A DNA stretch of 64,000 nt from Chimonanthus salicifolius (Eukaryota > Streptophyta > Magnoliopsida > Laurales > Calycanthaceae): contig CM023538.1 of the NCBI GenBank assembly GCA_013350335.1, forward strand, positions 57,642,080 through 57,706,079, in the 5' to 3' direction. A program made the translations under genes and the position numbers. Positions 1 to 11,200 of this stretch are shown here, one piece after another. How positions within the stretch are numbered: the first letter of the stretch is position 1; each line of letters starts with the position of its first letter. The notes under the pieces were generated by a model that saw nothing but the letters and a program-made list of their open reading frames with translations, was not told where the DNA came from and searched no databases.

Positions 1-303
1 CAAACTCTGAGTAATATACCAAAGTGATGAAATATATGGGATAGTAATAGTAATAAACATTTATACTTCAAATATACACTTTTTTTAAGTGGAAAATTAA
101 AAAGAAAAAAAGAAAATTTAAATATCTGAACCGAGGTTCACAGTTCAATGTTTTTGGGTAAAAACTGCATAAAACAGTGAGTCTGACCGGTTTTAAGCGG
201 TTTTAACCTAGGGGCGATTTTTAGGGTGGACCGAACCGCAGATCCGGCAGTCACGGCTGAACCGCCGGTTTAGCCGCGGTTCGGTCCGGTTCTGATAACA
301 CTG
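1..303. mobile_element. Right part of a hAT-like MITE (left end outside window)
   Basis: The segment ends in GGTTCTGATAACACTG, which closely matches the terminal repeat of the complete element at 8691-9165. It shares that element's interior of CCGCGGTTCGGTCCGG-like sequence and an AT-rich half. The left terminus and target duplication lie outside the window, so the family call rests on similarity to the complete copy. Confidence 0.6.
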
Positions 304-1043
304 GTTATGCTACTCTCAGATCTTCAACTGTGAGATGGAGTTCAAAAATACTCTTCTATACGTCTCTCATCGCCATGGAAGGAACTTACATTGTTGGGAC
401 CATTCCAATCATCAGACAAACAAGTAGGTATGCATTTGCGACTGAGATGATCGGGATTTTGCGACTGAGATGATCGGGATGTCGTTCATGTCCTTGCTTT
501 CAATCGCTCCTAATTTGGGCATGCTGTGGAAGAAGTATGTTCAAAAGGATCAAAGAGTACAATCATCGGAAGATAGCCGCGGTGAGATCGCAATCTTAAC
601 CGGACAGAATTCCAAAAGGTCAAATTGATTGAAGGACAGATAGAAGCTTAGATCAGATTAGTGAGTCCATACCTTGTTGTAATGTAGTAGAAAATGCCAG
701 GTTTTGGATTGTAGTTGTCTGTTCTGATGTCTGTATCTATTTACTGAAACTAATATGCTATTAAATCTATGTTTTCTCTCCTCCTAAGCCTCTAAATAAT
801 GAAGCATTCTTCTTCTATATTGGCTTTTGTTTGTCTCTTGAAAAAGTTGTGTGTTTCACCTTCTCTTTCTGTAATAAATATTTTGTGCGATCAAATTATC
901 CATTTCTCACAAATACAAATGGCAGCTCTTTGACATACTCAATTGCAAACACTTCATTTACATTTGAATCGATGCTACTACAGTTCACTTGCACTTTTAT
1001 AGATACTTAAAAATAAATAAATAATCGGGTCGCTTTCCCCACT
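304..1043. other. Intergenic, no gene recognised
   Basis: AT-rich DNA with many stop codons in all frames. It has a short direct repeat near 436-478 (TGCGACTGAGATGATCGGGA twice). No coding similarity was recognised. Confidence 0.5.
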
Positions 1044-2410
1044 CCACAGGGTCACATCTGTAGATTTGTCTATTCGTAGGAGGCTTGCACGTGTTCGAAG
1101 ATTAGTAAGGTGCTCTAAGAGACATAGTCATAAAGAAGTTTTTGTTATTTTATTAAAATTATAAGTGTCCATATTTTTATTTTAAAATTGAACATTGCTT
1201 TCTTTTGAGCTGATGGCCGATGATAGTATGGTTAAAAGCATGAAACTTGTCTAACTCATAGCCTAAAAATGAGGCACTGGTCCAGTCAAATATCAAATAC
1301 TGGGCCAATAGGGTTAAACAACTCACGCAAGTAAAAGAAATTGAATATATGAATATCCAATTATTAAATGGTTTATACAATCTGGCCCTTTTAGGGGTCA
1401 AACTAATTCAACTTGTGTACGATGCAATTGATTTATCAAACAGGTTATTTTAATTACAATTTCAACAAGGACGCTCATTTTAACAAGGGCAAAATTTGTT
1501 AAGTGGTATGGGATGGAGTGAAATTCCCATTTTACCTATACTGGTATACGATCATCAAGTATCGGTGTACCGATATGCAGAACATATACAGAGTGACATA
1601 TTTTCGATACATACTTATGAACATATACATATACGTGTGTTCGTGATCATAAACCCTAAACCCTAAAAAGAAATGAATAAAGATTTCTATGTTTGGTGCA
1701 ATTGACTAACTGAATGTTTTATACATAGAGTTGTATTACTATTAATAACATAGAATTGTCAAAATTATAATGTTAGTATATAATTGGTTCATTGTCCAAA
1801 TGATATATGGATATTTTACGTGAAAAATAAAAATATTAATTCATCTTATTCATAAGGAAATGTCACATCTGTAGATTTGTCTATGTGGAGGAGGCTTGCA
1901 CATGGGTGCTCTAAGAGACCATAGTCATAAAGAAGTTTTTGTTATTTTATTAAAATTATAAGTGTCCATATTTTTATTTTAAAATTGAACATTGCTTTCT
2001 TTTGAGTTGATGGCCGATGATAGTATGGCTAAAAGCATGAAACTTGTCTAACTCATAGCGTAAAAATGGGCCAATACGGTTAAACAACTCACGCAAGTAA
2101 AAGAAATTGAATATATGAATATCCAATTATTAAATGGTTTATACAATCTGGCCCTTTTAGGGGTCAAACTAATTCAACTTGTGTACGATGCAATTGATTT
2201 ATCAAACAGGTTATTTTAATTACAATTTCAACAAGGACGCTCATTTTAACACTTGCAAAATTTGTTAAGTAGCATGAGATGGAGTGAAATTTTCATTTTA
2301 CATATATCGGTGTATGATCATCAAGTATCGGTGTACGGATATGCAGAACATATATAGAGTGGCTTGTTTTCGGTACATACTTGATGAGCAGTACACCAAT
2401 AAGGGTAAAA
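1044..2410. repeat. Internal tandem duplication in block A (about 820-bp period)
   Basis: The sequence from about 1044 to 1617 recurs from about 1862 to 2410, with matching stretches such as AAGAAGTTTTTGTTATTTTA and GATGGCCGATGATAGTATGG. A third relative starts at 35074. The unit is non-coding. An AAACCCTAAACCCTAAA motif at about 1653 sits between the units and is too short to be called a telomeric array. Confidence 0.75.
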
Positions 2411-2454
2411 TGGGAATTTCACTCAATCCCGTGCCTCCTAACATATTTTGTCCG
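2253..2454. mobile_element. Foldback-type MITE
   Basis: The left arm (GCAAAATTTGTTAAGTAGCA onward, through GAGTGAAATTTTCATTTTAC) is mirrored by the right arm (GGTAAAATGGGAATTTCACT to TAACATATTTTGTCCG), leaving a short loop. The same element is at 35775-36003 and a truncated one ends near 1617. No clear target duplication could be read. Confidence 0.5.
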
Positions 2455-4710
2455 ATTGTAAGTAGGGGTTTAAAAAACCGTCATGGATATGTGTCAACCA
2501 ATACAATCAATCAGCAATATAGGTATCAGCCAAATGGCAACAAAACTCTATTTTTTGAAAATAAAATAAAATACAGAAAAGTAATAGAAATAAAGAACAT
2601 AATGAAAACAGATAGTGGGCATACGTTATTTAAAAGAACATTGTTCTTCACATAGAGTTATACCCTGTTGAGGAAAAACTTTGATAGAATAAAGTGTGTA
2701 ATAAAAATTGAAAAGATGCCCAAAAATTACATAAAATGATGAAACAATGTTATCAAACACCTGATATAAAATTCATGTTCTCTATTGTCCCATAATTACA
2801 TGTATACTTTAATATTACAATTCTTGAAATTGTTATATAAAAACGTTAATTTAATGCAATTGTTGAAAACTATTAGGAAAATCATACAAACACCCTGCAA
2901 ACTATATCAATCACATTAAGACATCTTTATTTAATTCCATAAACATTCAATATCATTTTAATAAATTTTTCACAAAAATCTCAAAAATAAAAATTCCTCG
3001 TAGAGCAAATTATAAAAGCCTATCTCATGAAATTGTTCAATGAACCATTGTCATAAATACCGTTCTCGGGATATTAACGGTGATTGCTTATATCAAGATA
3101 TTTTCAAATTCTCTGCTTTATACAGGAAAAATCTTGCAGAAAATATTATATTTAAAAATATATTAAATAAAAATCTTAATAAGGAATTTACCGATAATTT
3201 ATGTAGATATTATCGCGATAGTACCCATTGTCACGTTTTTAACGCAATTTCATCGAGGATATACCATTGTGCCGATAAATACACATTATTAACGCAGTAA
3301 TGCTATTTTGCTGATAAAAATATGGTAAATTTGAAAATAGTGCCGATATTTATGACATTGCAAAGAACTAGGAAAATTAAGTAAATAGCCTACAAACTAT
3401 ATGAATCACATTAAGGCATCTCCACTCAATTATATATGCATTCAATATCATTTCATTAGTTTATTTTCACAAAAAAAAAAAGATCACAATCCAATATTAT
3501 CCTAGAGCGAAAATTCAAATAAAAAAAGAGTAAAAAATAAACAAATCTAAAGAAAAATGAGGTTGGAATAGAAACCTTTACAAAATCAACCCAAATACAA
3601 TATATAAAGTGAAAAATAGTAGTAAGGGCTATGTTTTTTGAACAAAATAAAAAAAATATTGCATGTGGCCAATATCACTCGAGTATCATTGATTTCTAAC
3701 CTGGTGTAATCTAAGGGCAGTGTGTATCACCGTGGGGGTTTTATGTTGAGTTCCCGCGATTTTCCATACATATAAATTTTTTTTTTTTTAAAAAAAAAGA
3801 GGTCGAGTTTGAGTCATCATTGTCGTCTCAATCAAAATTTGCTAAACAGGTTGACCCTTCTACTGCAATGTGTAGCCATTAGGCTTGATTTCACACTTAA
3901 TTTGTCGAAATTGATGTTTAATTTTTTTTAAAAAAATAAACCCAAGATCACACTAATCATTCCATCCTACCGTCGAATCCATGCTATTGAAGATGAAAGG
4001 GAGGAATAATTAGAAGAAAAAAAAAGAAGGAAAGGTGAATAATGCAAACCTAGAAAAAAATCCAGGTTCTTTTTGGTATTTAGAATTTGGAGGTGAAAGC
4101 TTGGATTCAATGGAATTTGAAATTTTTTTGTCAAAATTCATTGTTTGGTTCATCTACAATTTTATAGGTGAAATTTTATCAATTTCAAAAGTTTCTAAAA
4201 TTGTGGAATTAAATTTTTTTTTTTTGAAAAGCTTTTATTTTTAAAATTACAAATATCTCAAATTCACATAAATCTTGAAACACATGAAGCCGTAGCCTTA
4301 TGAGAGAATTTATAAAAATACAAGAAATACCTTGTACTTAATCTTAATTATATAGTCTATTGGGATAATCCTACAAATTTGTACAGTGACATAAAATTGA
4401 ATCTATTGACACCCCATCATACACACAAATAAAGTACAGATCTATTACGAACAATGGAAATTTCCAATACATAAGTAGAATACAAATAAATAAGCATAAA
4501 AAACTAAAGGTATTGAAAAGTTACCTTAACAAGAGTAAGCATAAACATGTGGAAATCTAGAAAAAATGAAATTGATCACAAATTTCATCAAAATCAAAAG
4601 TTTGATGAGGCAAAACGAAAGGCAGACATGGAAATACATAAGCGACATCTTCATTGCTGAACCAGTAACAGTGGGTTGGATCTTGCCAAAGTAGCTAATC
4701 ATGAACACAT
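2455..4710. other. Non-coding part of block A copy 1
   Basis: AT-rich DNA mirrored at 36004-39481. Small open frames here are not conserved as protein between the two copies, so none is annotated. It includes the SINE tail at 3696-3800. Confidence 0.6.
3696..3800 (+). mobile_element. SINE tail, head missing
   Basis: Sequence from CCTGGTGTAATCTAAGG through GTGTATCACCGTGGGGG to a poly-T/poly-A tract matches the body of the tRNA-derived SINE at 38400-38570. The tRNA-like head is absent here because copy 1 of block A lacks the roughly 1.2 kb present at the same point in copy 2. Confidence 0.55.
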
Positions 4711-6376
4711 TCATCTAATGGTAATGGATGGGACATGTTGAATCTTATACCAGTCTTCTCCTTCTGGTTCTATCCACTTGACAAAGTCAATGGCATGCTG
4801 TATACCCCTAACGCATTGAGGCTGGTCATATGCCGCAATCCTTCTGGAATCATCTTCAATTTCCTACAGCATTCTATGTCCAAGTTTCTAAGATTTGGCA
4901 TTGCTCCTTCCTCCATTGTCCACTCCTCCAGAGTTTGGACGTACTCTAATTTCAAGTGTACAAGCTTGGGAAAGGATTGTGAGGAACAAGTCATTTTTTC
5001 TCCCAGATAGGTTTTGCCAGATAATTTGATAATTTGAAGGTTTAGTAACCTCCCCATTATGGACAATGGATCTTGTTGCAAGCGGGATCCCCACAATTTT
5101 ATCTTAGTGAGGCTAGGTGGGAAGTCTTGGACTGCAGGGAGCTTCTCTAAACAACCGTCTAGATTCATTGTTTCCAAACTCTGCAAATGTGAGAAACAGA
5201 TGGATATTTGATTCAAATAATCATTGTCTATCAGCAACCGCAGTGCCTCAAGGTTTGTCAACTTGCTAATGGAATTGGACAAACCCTTGCATGAGTTCGA
5301 CACTCCTCGTACTCCCAACTTTCTCAAACCAGTTAGCTTACCTAATTCATCATTTGTCCACTCACCGGCCACAAACATTGACAGCGTCTGGAGATTGGTT
5401 AGTTGGTCGCGTTGACAGTGTTTTGCCATCTTCGGCAATTTCCCAAAATCTACATGTAAATGCCTCAGTTCCTTCATCTTCCACATATCATCATGAATTT
5501 TGATGCTTTGACGTCCTCTTATACTAAGTGTTTGTAGATAATAAAGATTGGTGAAGGTTGATGGGTTATTCCATCAGATTTTATCACCAAGTATCTGAGA
5601 TGGATGAGATGTCCTATTTCATTTGGGAGGAATGATAGAACAACACCGTCAATGTGCAACAACCTCAGCAATTTGAATATTCCATAAAGAGATTCCCATT
5701 GTTTCTTTTCAATGCTTTCTTTATATTGAGTGAAACAATACAAAGAACGAAGGTGATGAGTGATTGCCAGTCGACGTGCTGCAGTTGCTGAAGCCTTTTC
5801 TGCATCAACATTTCCATAGACACCAAGAAACTTGTATTCCTTGGCTTCTTTAATTCCTAAGTCACGGAGAAGATCATGGATTCTACATGTTTTAACTCGA
5901 TTGTGCGTCTTTTGCGCCACTTGAATCATGCTTCTATCAATCAATTCCAACAAGTAATCTTCTGCAACATCCTCCATTGTTTCATCTCCTCTTTTCTCTA
6001 GGAGTCCCTCGGCAACCCATATCCGCATCAATTCAGTTGCTGGAATTGCAGTATCTTCTGGGAAAACACGATTTCAAATAATGCGGTAAATCATGATAAC
6101 TTAAAGACAATATTCTTTAGATTTGATTTTCCGATTCATGCAATTGCCAGCTAATGCTGTGAAGGACTTTGTTCCACTCTCTAATTGTCTAGGCTTTCTT
6201 TGATAGGAACCCTCCTAATACCACTACCGCAAGAGGTAGCCCTCCGCATTTCCTCACCACCTCTCTGCCCACACTCTAATTGCGTTGGGCAAATGTGGTC
6301 AGTATCCACAGGGAAAGATTTCTTACAGAACAAGTCCCAACACTCGTTTTCAGTCAGAAATAGTAGTTGATGTGTC
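4711..6376 (-). pseudogene. NLR (CC-NB-LRR type) pseudogene, copy 1, N-terminally truncated
   Basis: Minus-strand relic of a plant intracellular immune receptor. It keeps the end of the NB-ARC domain (winged-helix part, an MHD-type RIHDLLRDL) and leucine-rich repeats. It lacks the coiled coil, P-loop and kinase-2. Lesions seen here: a frameshift between the NB-ARC end and the LRR part (near 5580); a second near the C-terminus (about 4790), after which the usual ending resumes in another frame and stops at 4711; a 17-nt deletion removing the RNBS-D region near 6070; a CAG-to-TAG stop near 6190; and a 2-nt deletion near 6270. The first two lesions are shared with copy 2 at 39482, the others are private. 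Similarity stops at 6376 inside the RNBS-B region. No protein product is expected. Confidence 0.85.
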
Positions 6377-7646
6377 TTGTATCTACATCATCATTGATGT
6401 GACTTGAGTTGTGAAGTTTGATATTTCCTGGCTTGTTATTGTATAATTTGAATTTTTTCTATTTCTCCTTTGTCTAAATTTTTTATAAATAATACAAAAG
6501 GTTTACAAGAACAAATTGATAGTAGACATTTTTTAACGCGGGGGATTCCTGATGTATTTTACTCAACATAATTAATCCCCGCAGACCCGCACTGCCTAGC
6601 CCACACAATTGACTCAAATAAGTCGGGGGCAACCAGGAATTGAAGGCAGGATGTGGAAAGGAAACCCACGCCTGCCTTGACCACTGTCTACCATCAATTT
6701 GTTAGGGACCTAATGAGACACATGGATTTTAATAGTAAAAAGTCAGCAAACATTCTTAAATTTAATGATACTTGTCAATTTTGACAATTAAAATCAAATG
6801 ACTACACATTGAATTTTAGGGATGAAATTTTTGTTGATCAAATGAAAACTAAATGAAAAGAGAAAAATCTCCAGGTGCAAATTTTTTGACGTGACATCAT
6901 ATATTGTATCATTGTAGATACATTATATTAAATAATATGATATAAATATATAATATGTACTTAAAATCCTTAACTTAGTTACATACTTAATCAACAATTT
7001 TATCTTTAAAACTTAAAACTAATCTCACTAACTCTCTTAAAAAATTGTGATTAATGAATTTTAAATTAACCATAGACTAGTAATTGATAATCAACTGAAT
7101 TGAGTAAGGCCCTGAACCATTATAATATTAGAATATTACTCATTTATCAATCAGTAACTCGAGCCCGAGTTCAAATAATTAGCGCCCATATAGGCTTGGT
7201 CTAAGTATGGGCCTTGTAATTTTAGTTCCAATTTAATCCTAGCGCTTGAATTTCACCCTTTATTCACTAATCAAAATTCAAACACATATCCAACATGCAC
7301 AATTCAGACAAAAATCAGTAAATGTAAAATCAAAGAGAATTAATATTTTTTTTAACATGGGTATTTTCATCCCTGCCTTCACGAGGAAAGCTTCTTTTCC
7401 GTCAGACCAAAACCATCACCACCACCGCCACCCCGTTGAGAGGATATGCAAAGGATGTGCTAATATATTCATAAGTGAAGGCATTACCTAACATAGTGAT
7501 GAAAATTTATTCAAATAAAAACACATTAATATGTATTTTGTTCATTGGACATAAAAGAAACGTTCATTAATCTAACAAATGTCTGAAAAGAAAAAATTCA
7601 AATATATTGTAAGCCATATGGAGAAAGCTGTGGAAAGTAGCTGAGG
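6377..7646. other. Intergenic spacer between NLR relic and ankyrin gene
   Basis: AT-rich, no gene seen. A GC-richer patch at about 6535-6715 (GGGGGATTCCTGATGTATTT and surroundings) resembles a repeat fragment but could not be assigned. This spacer is downstream of the minus-strand ankyrin gene and should hold its 3' UTR. An AATATAT-type element near 7600 is a possible polyadenylation signal. Confidence 0.45.
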
Positions 7647-8270
7647 TTATTTAGGAATCTCGTACCAAGGCTCTGGCTTGCGTGTGATTGCATAAAATAA
7701 GAAGATACTGTAGACTTTTTTAAAGAAGAAAGAGGCGATTATCAAGCAACCAATCAGGTATACGGGTATGGAGAGGAAAAGAATGGTGCCTTTAAGATAG
7801 AAGTAGTGGCCAGCACAGAAAGAAACCAACATAGCTACAATGGAGAGGAAGAGAGTGGTGAGGCCTCCCATCAATTCCTTTGGTAGACTCTTACTGTTAT
7901 CGTCGCTAAGATCGTCGTTAACATCATCGAATGGGGAGATGAGGATAGAGAGGAATATGATGAGAGATATAAGAGAAAAGCAAAGCGCAATGAAAGAAAA
8001 AATCACGAAAGTGCTCAAGGCTGGACGTCCCCTGAAATTAGGATAGCCTTTTTCACTGTTGCTCCCTGGGATGGTGGTGGCCGAGCTGAAGGCGACAGTG
8101 GCAATGAGGCCCGCCACCACCGAGCAAGCTTGGGAGGTCATGCTAACCCATTCTCCTTTGCCATTACTTTGATATAGATCTCCATGCTCCTTCTTGAATA
8201 ACTCTGCCGGCGTACAACGTTCACCGTTAACGGCCGTCCATAATTTGTTAGGAATGGAATCCCTGACATA
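7647..8270 (-). CDS. Exon 7 of the ankyrin gene: PGG-type membrane domain and stop
   Basis: Encodes residues 617-823. The acceptor is aatcag|TATGTC at 8270. The linker (TPAELFKKEHGDLY) is followed by four hydrophobic helices at about residues 664-684, 702-728, 749-775 and 778-799. After the first helix (VVAGLIATVAF) the diagnostic Pro-Gly-Gly is degenerate (TIPGSN). An acidic loop (DDVNDDLSDD) separates helices two and three. The stop is TAA at 7647-7649. Upstream in-frame codons at 8271-8294 are intron and acceptor sequence, not coding. Confidence 0.88.
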   Translation of the reverse strand, partial: YVRDSIPNKLWTAVNGERCTPAELFKKEHGDLYQSNGKGEWVSMTSQACSVVAGLIATVAFSSATTIPGSNSEKGYPNFRGRPALSTFVIFSFIALCFSLISLIIFLSILISPFDDVNDDLSDDNSKSLPKELMGGLTTLFLSIVAMLVSFCAGHYFYLKGTILFLSIPVYLIGCLIIASFFFKKVYSIFLFYAITRKPEPWYEIPK

Positions 8271-11200
8271 CTGATTCGAAGAAGAGTGAGGCAAAATGGT
8301 TAGAGATATGTTTACTAAAATGGCAAAATGGTCATAAAAAAAATTATAGAATCACATCATTTTCTAAAATGTAATTTAAAGAAATTAAAATATGTTTGAT
8401 TTATTCTAGCTTTTGCCTGACACATACTCAGGGGACTGGATTTTTTTTGTTTCATTTTCTTAGCCTAACCCGCATTTGTAATGAAAACTCTAATGGGAAT
8501 GTGATAGATATTTTTTCTATAGTTTGAAGTTTTATGTATTATCTTCATCATCATCTGTTTCTTTTATACAAGGTTGTTACTCCTTAGTTATGATATTTTT
8601 TTTTTAATTCATGTGTATGACTTTATCCCATTATTTAATGGGCAACATAAAACGCTCAACCATGGCAAGGGATCCGTTATCACTTGATTCCAATGTTATC
8701 AAAACAGGGCTGAACCACAATCGAACTAGCAGTTCGACCGGAACCGCTATGACCGCGGTTCGGTCCGAGGTTAAAAACTGTTTTTAGTCAAAACCGTATA
8801 AAACTGGTTAGAGCCGCGGCCTTATGCGGTTTTGATGATAAAACCGTGAACTTTGAACCGCGGCTCACAATTTTTGAATTTCTTTTTTTAATTTAAAATT
8901 TTTCCCCTTCAAAATATAAAAAAATAATATTAAAAAATTAATATATTTAAAAGGTTTCTTATCATTTCTATCCCATATCTTTCACCGTTTCATTATATTA
9001 TTCAAAGTTTGAATGTTATTTGTAATATTTATATATATTTTCTTTTTGTATAAGGTGTCTTACTGTAATATTTATATTATATTATTCATTGACCGGCTAT
9101 GACTGCGGTTGAACCCAAAATACCTCGAAGACGGTTAGTTAGACTGTCCGGTTTTGATAACATTGCTTGATTCAATACCCAATTTTATAGTCTCCCCTCA
9201 TTTTGACAAATTAGACACTACCCCAGAAGTTGTAATAAGGCAAATGACCCATTTGAATTATGATTATCTAATTCATTCCATTTATTCTTACTATTCTGAA
9301 ACTAAGATAGATAGATAGAGAGGAATATACCTTATACCACTTCATCTCCCAATGCATTTGCATGCTGTTCCCGGGCATGCCCCAAGGTCGTCGATTACGA
9401 TCGAATTTTGCAACCAGATGCAAGGCATTGTTTCCAAGGATATCTGTTTCTCCCAAAACATCTGAAAAGATTTTATTTTTTCTACAATGATGGAGGAGTA
9501 GCTCAAACACATCAAGACGCCGATTTTCCGCTGCCACGAGCACTGCATTTTTGTCATCAGAATATCTTCTCTGATAAATGGCCCGGGGATTCTCATTCAT
9601 GATTTTTTTAACCACCTTTGTCAATCCCAATTCAGCCACAATAACAAGAGGAGACACTTCCAAACTGGCCAACTTGTAGACTAAGTCACATATAAGCAAA
9701 TATTGCTGCTTCTTGTTCGTGATTTTCTCAACACGTTTAACTATTTAATAAAAAAAGAAGAAGCAAATGTTATACTCCCTCTGTCCCAAATTAATTGTCC
9801 TATATGGATTTTAGAATTGTCCCAAAATAATTGTCTCATTTAGTATAAAGTGTATTGAAAATGGATGAAATCAAATGAAATTTTAGCCTTATAGAGAGAG
9901 TTCCTTAAAAAACACAAATATTTCAAATGAGACAATTAAAATGGGACGGAGGGAGTACTAGTGAATCAACATGAAACGAATCATATATTAGAACTAAACC
10001 AAATGTTGTATTAGCAAATGTTCTTGATCTCAATTCATCTCTATCGCTAATAAAAGTTTAGTTTTTATTTTGCATGGGATTTGGTCGAGATAGACCTTTC
10101 CACACCTCTCCCTCTCGGAGTGAAATTATGTAAAATAACACAAAGATTTGTTGCGTTTTCCTCCTTAATTAAGGAGAGAAATGTAAATGCAAATAAAGAA
10201 GGTAAAATTAAAGAGGATAGCAGTAAATTTCGAAAATACAAATATGGGTAACTACTAATTAAGAAAATCTAAATGTATCTTAACAACTAATAAATGAAAT
10301 ATCTAATATCTTTACACGCCCTCACAAGTTGTAGCTTGTATCTTAACACAAAGCTTGGAAATAAAGTTGAGCCAAATATCTAAAAATGCATCATTTAAGG
10401 AACATAATATTTGAATTGGGTTGATATAGCTGATATGCTTTGGTTCAATTTTTTTATTATGTTAATTTATATCAAAAACATATTTTTTGCATGTAGAATA
10501 AGATAATCCCTACTCATTTATTATGAACAAAAATGATACCAACCTAATGTGAGTGCAAGGACCTTGTAACATATTTTGCGAAGCCATGACTCTTGTTTTT
10601 GCACTCCTTCGTCATTGTCGAGAGCTACATATGAAAATTCAATGTAGAAAGTAAAGAATGACATCAGAGAAAGAAAATAATTGGTAAATTCTATCTGAAA
10701 ATTATCCAAATACAATGAATCAAATCAAACTTTCAATAATTGAGCACCTTCAACATCATATCTTATTGTCTTAGGCTGCTCTAGGTTTAAACCTGACCCA
10801 TCAATATTAGTGGCTTTGCACTTTCGAGATTAGTTGTTTAAAATAGTTATTATGGTGGACATATTATTTGAATCACTTTTATCTAAGTGTGTCATTTATG
10901 AACAACAGTAACTCTTGGGCGAATGGGGTGCCATACATGGAGATGGATAGGTTTGAAATGGATATGAGTGAGTTTGAAACTTATTTTCAAGTTGATGCTT
11001 CTCATAAAAAATTAAGTTTATTGAAATTGAAAAGTCATGATTTTCCAAAATGAAATTACTTTTGAATAGATTTTTAATCAAATGCCGAAATCAACTCGAA
11101 AATGAATGCAAATATAATTGATGAAGGGAGGGAGCAAGTAGGTGGATACGAGAAAAAGAGTGTGAATTTGAACTCCTATAGATCACATGGGGCCGAGGCA

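Larger units (their letters stand above)
1044..6376. repeat. Repeat block A, copy 1 (direct duplicate of 35074-41165)
   Basis: Colinear and strongly similar to 35074-41165 in the same orientation. It begins at CTCCACAGGGTCACA in both copies and ends inside the NLR reading frame, where copy 1 diverges after GTTGATGTG. Differences between the copies are mostly insertions: a palindrome-rich MITE (35421-35680) and a solo LTR plus SINE head (37438-38460) occur only in copy 2. An extra tandem copy of the leading part (1862-2410) occurs only in copy 1. The block carries an NLR pseudogene and about 3.5 kb of non-coding DNA. Confidence 0.85.

Noticed and set aside
1650..1670. Interstitial telomeric repeat
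   Set aside because: Only about two AAACCCT units; could equally be a telo-box or chance.
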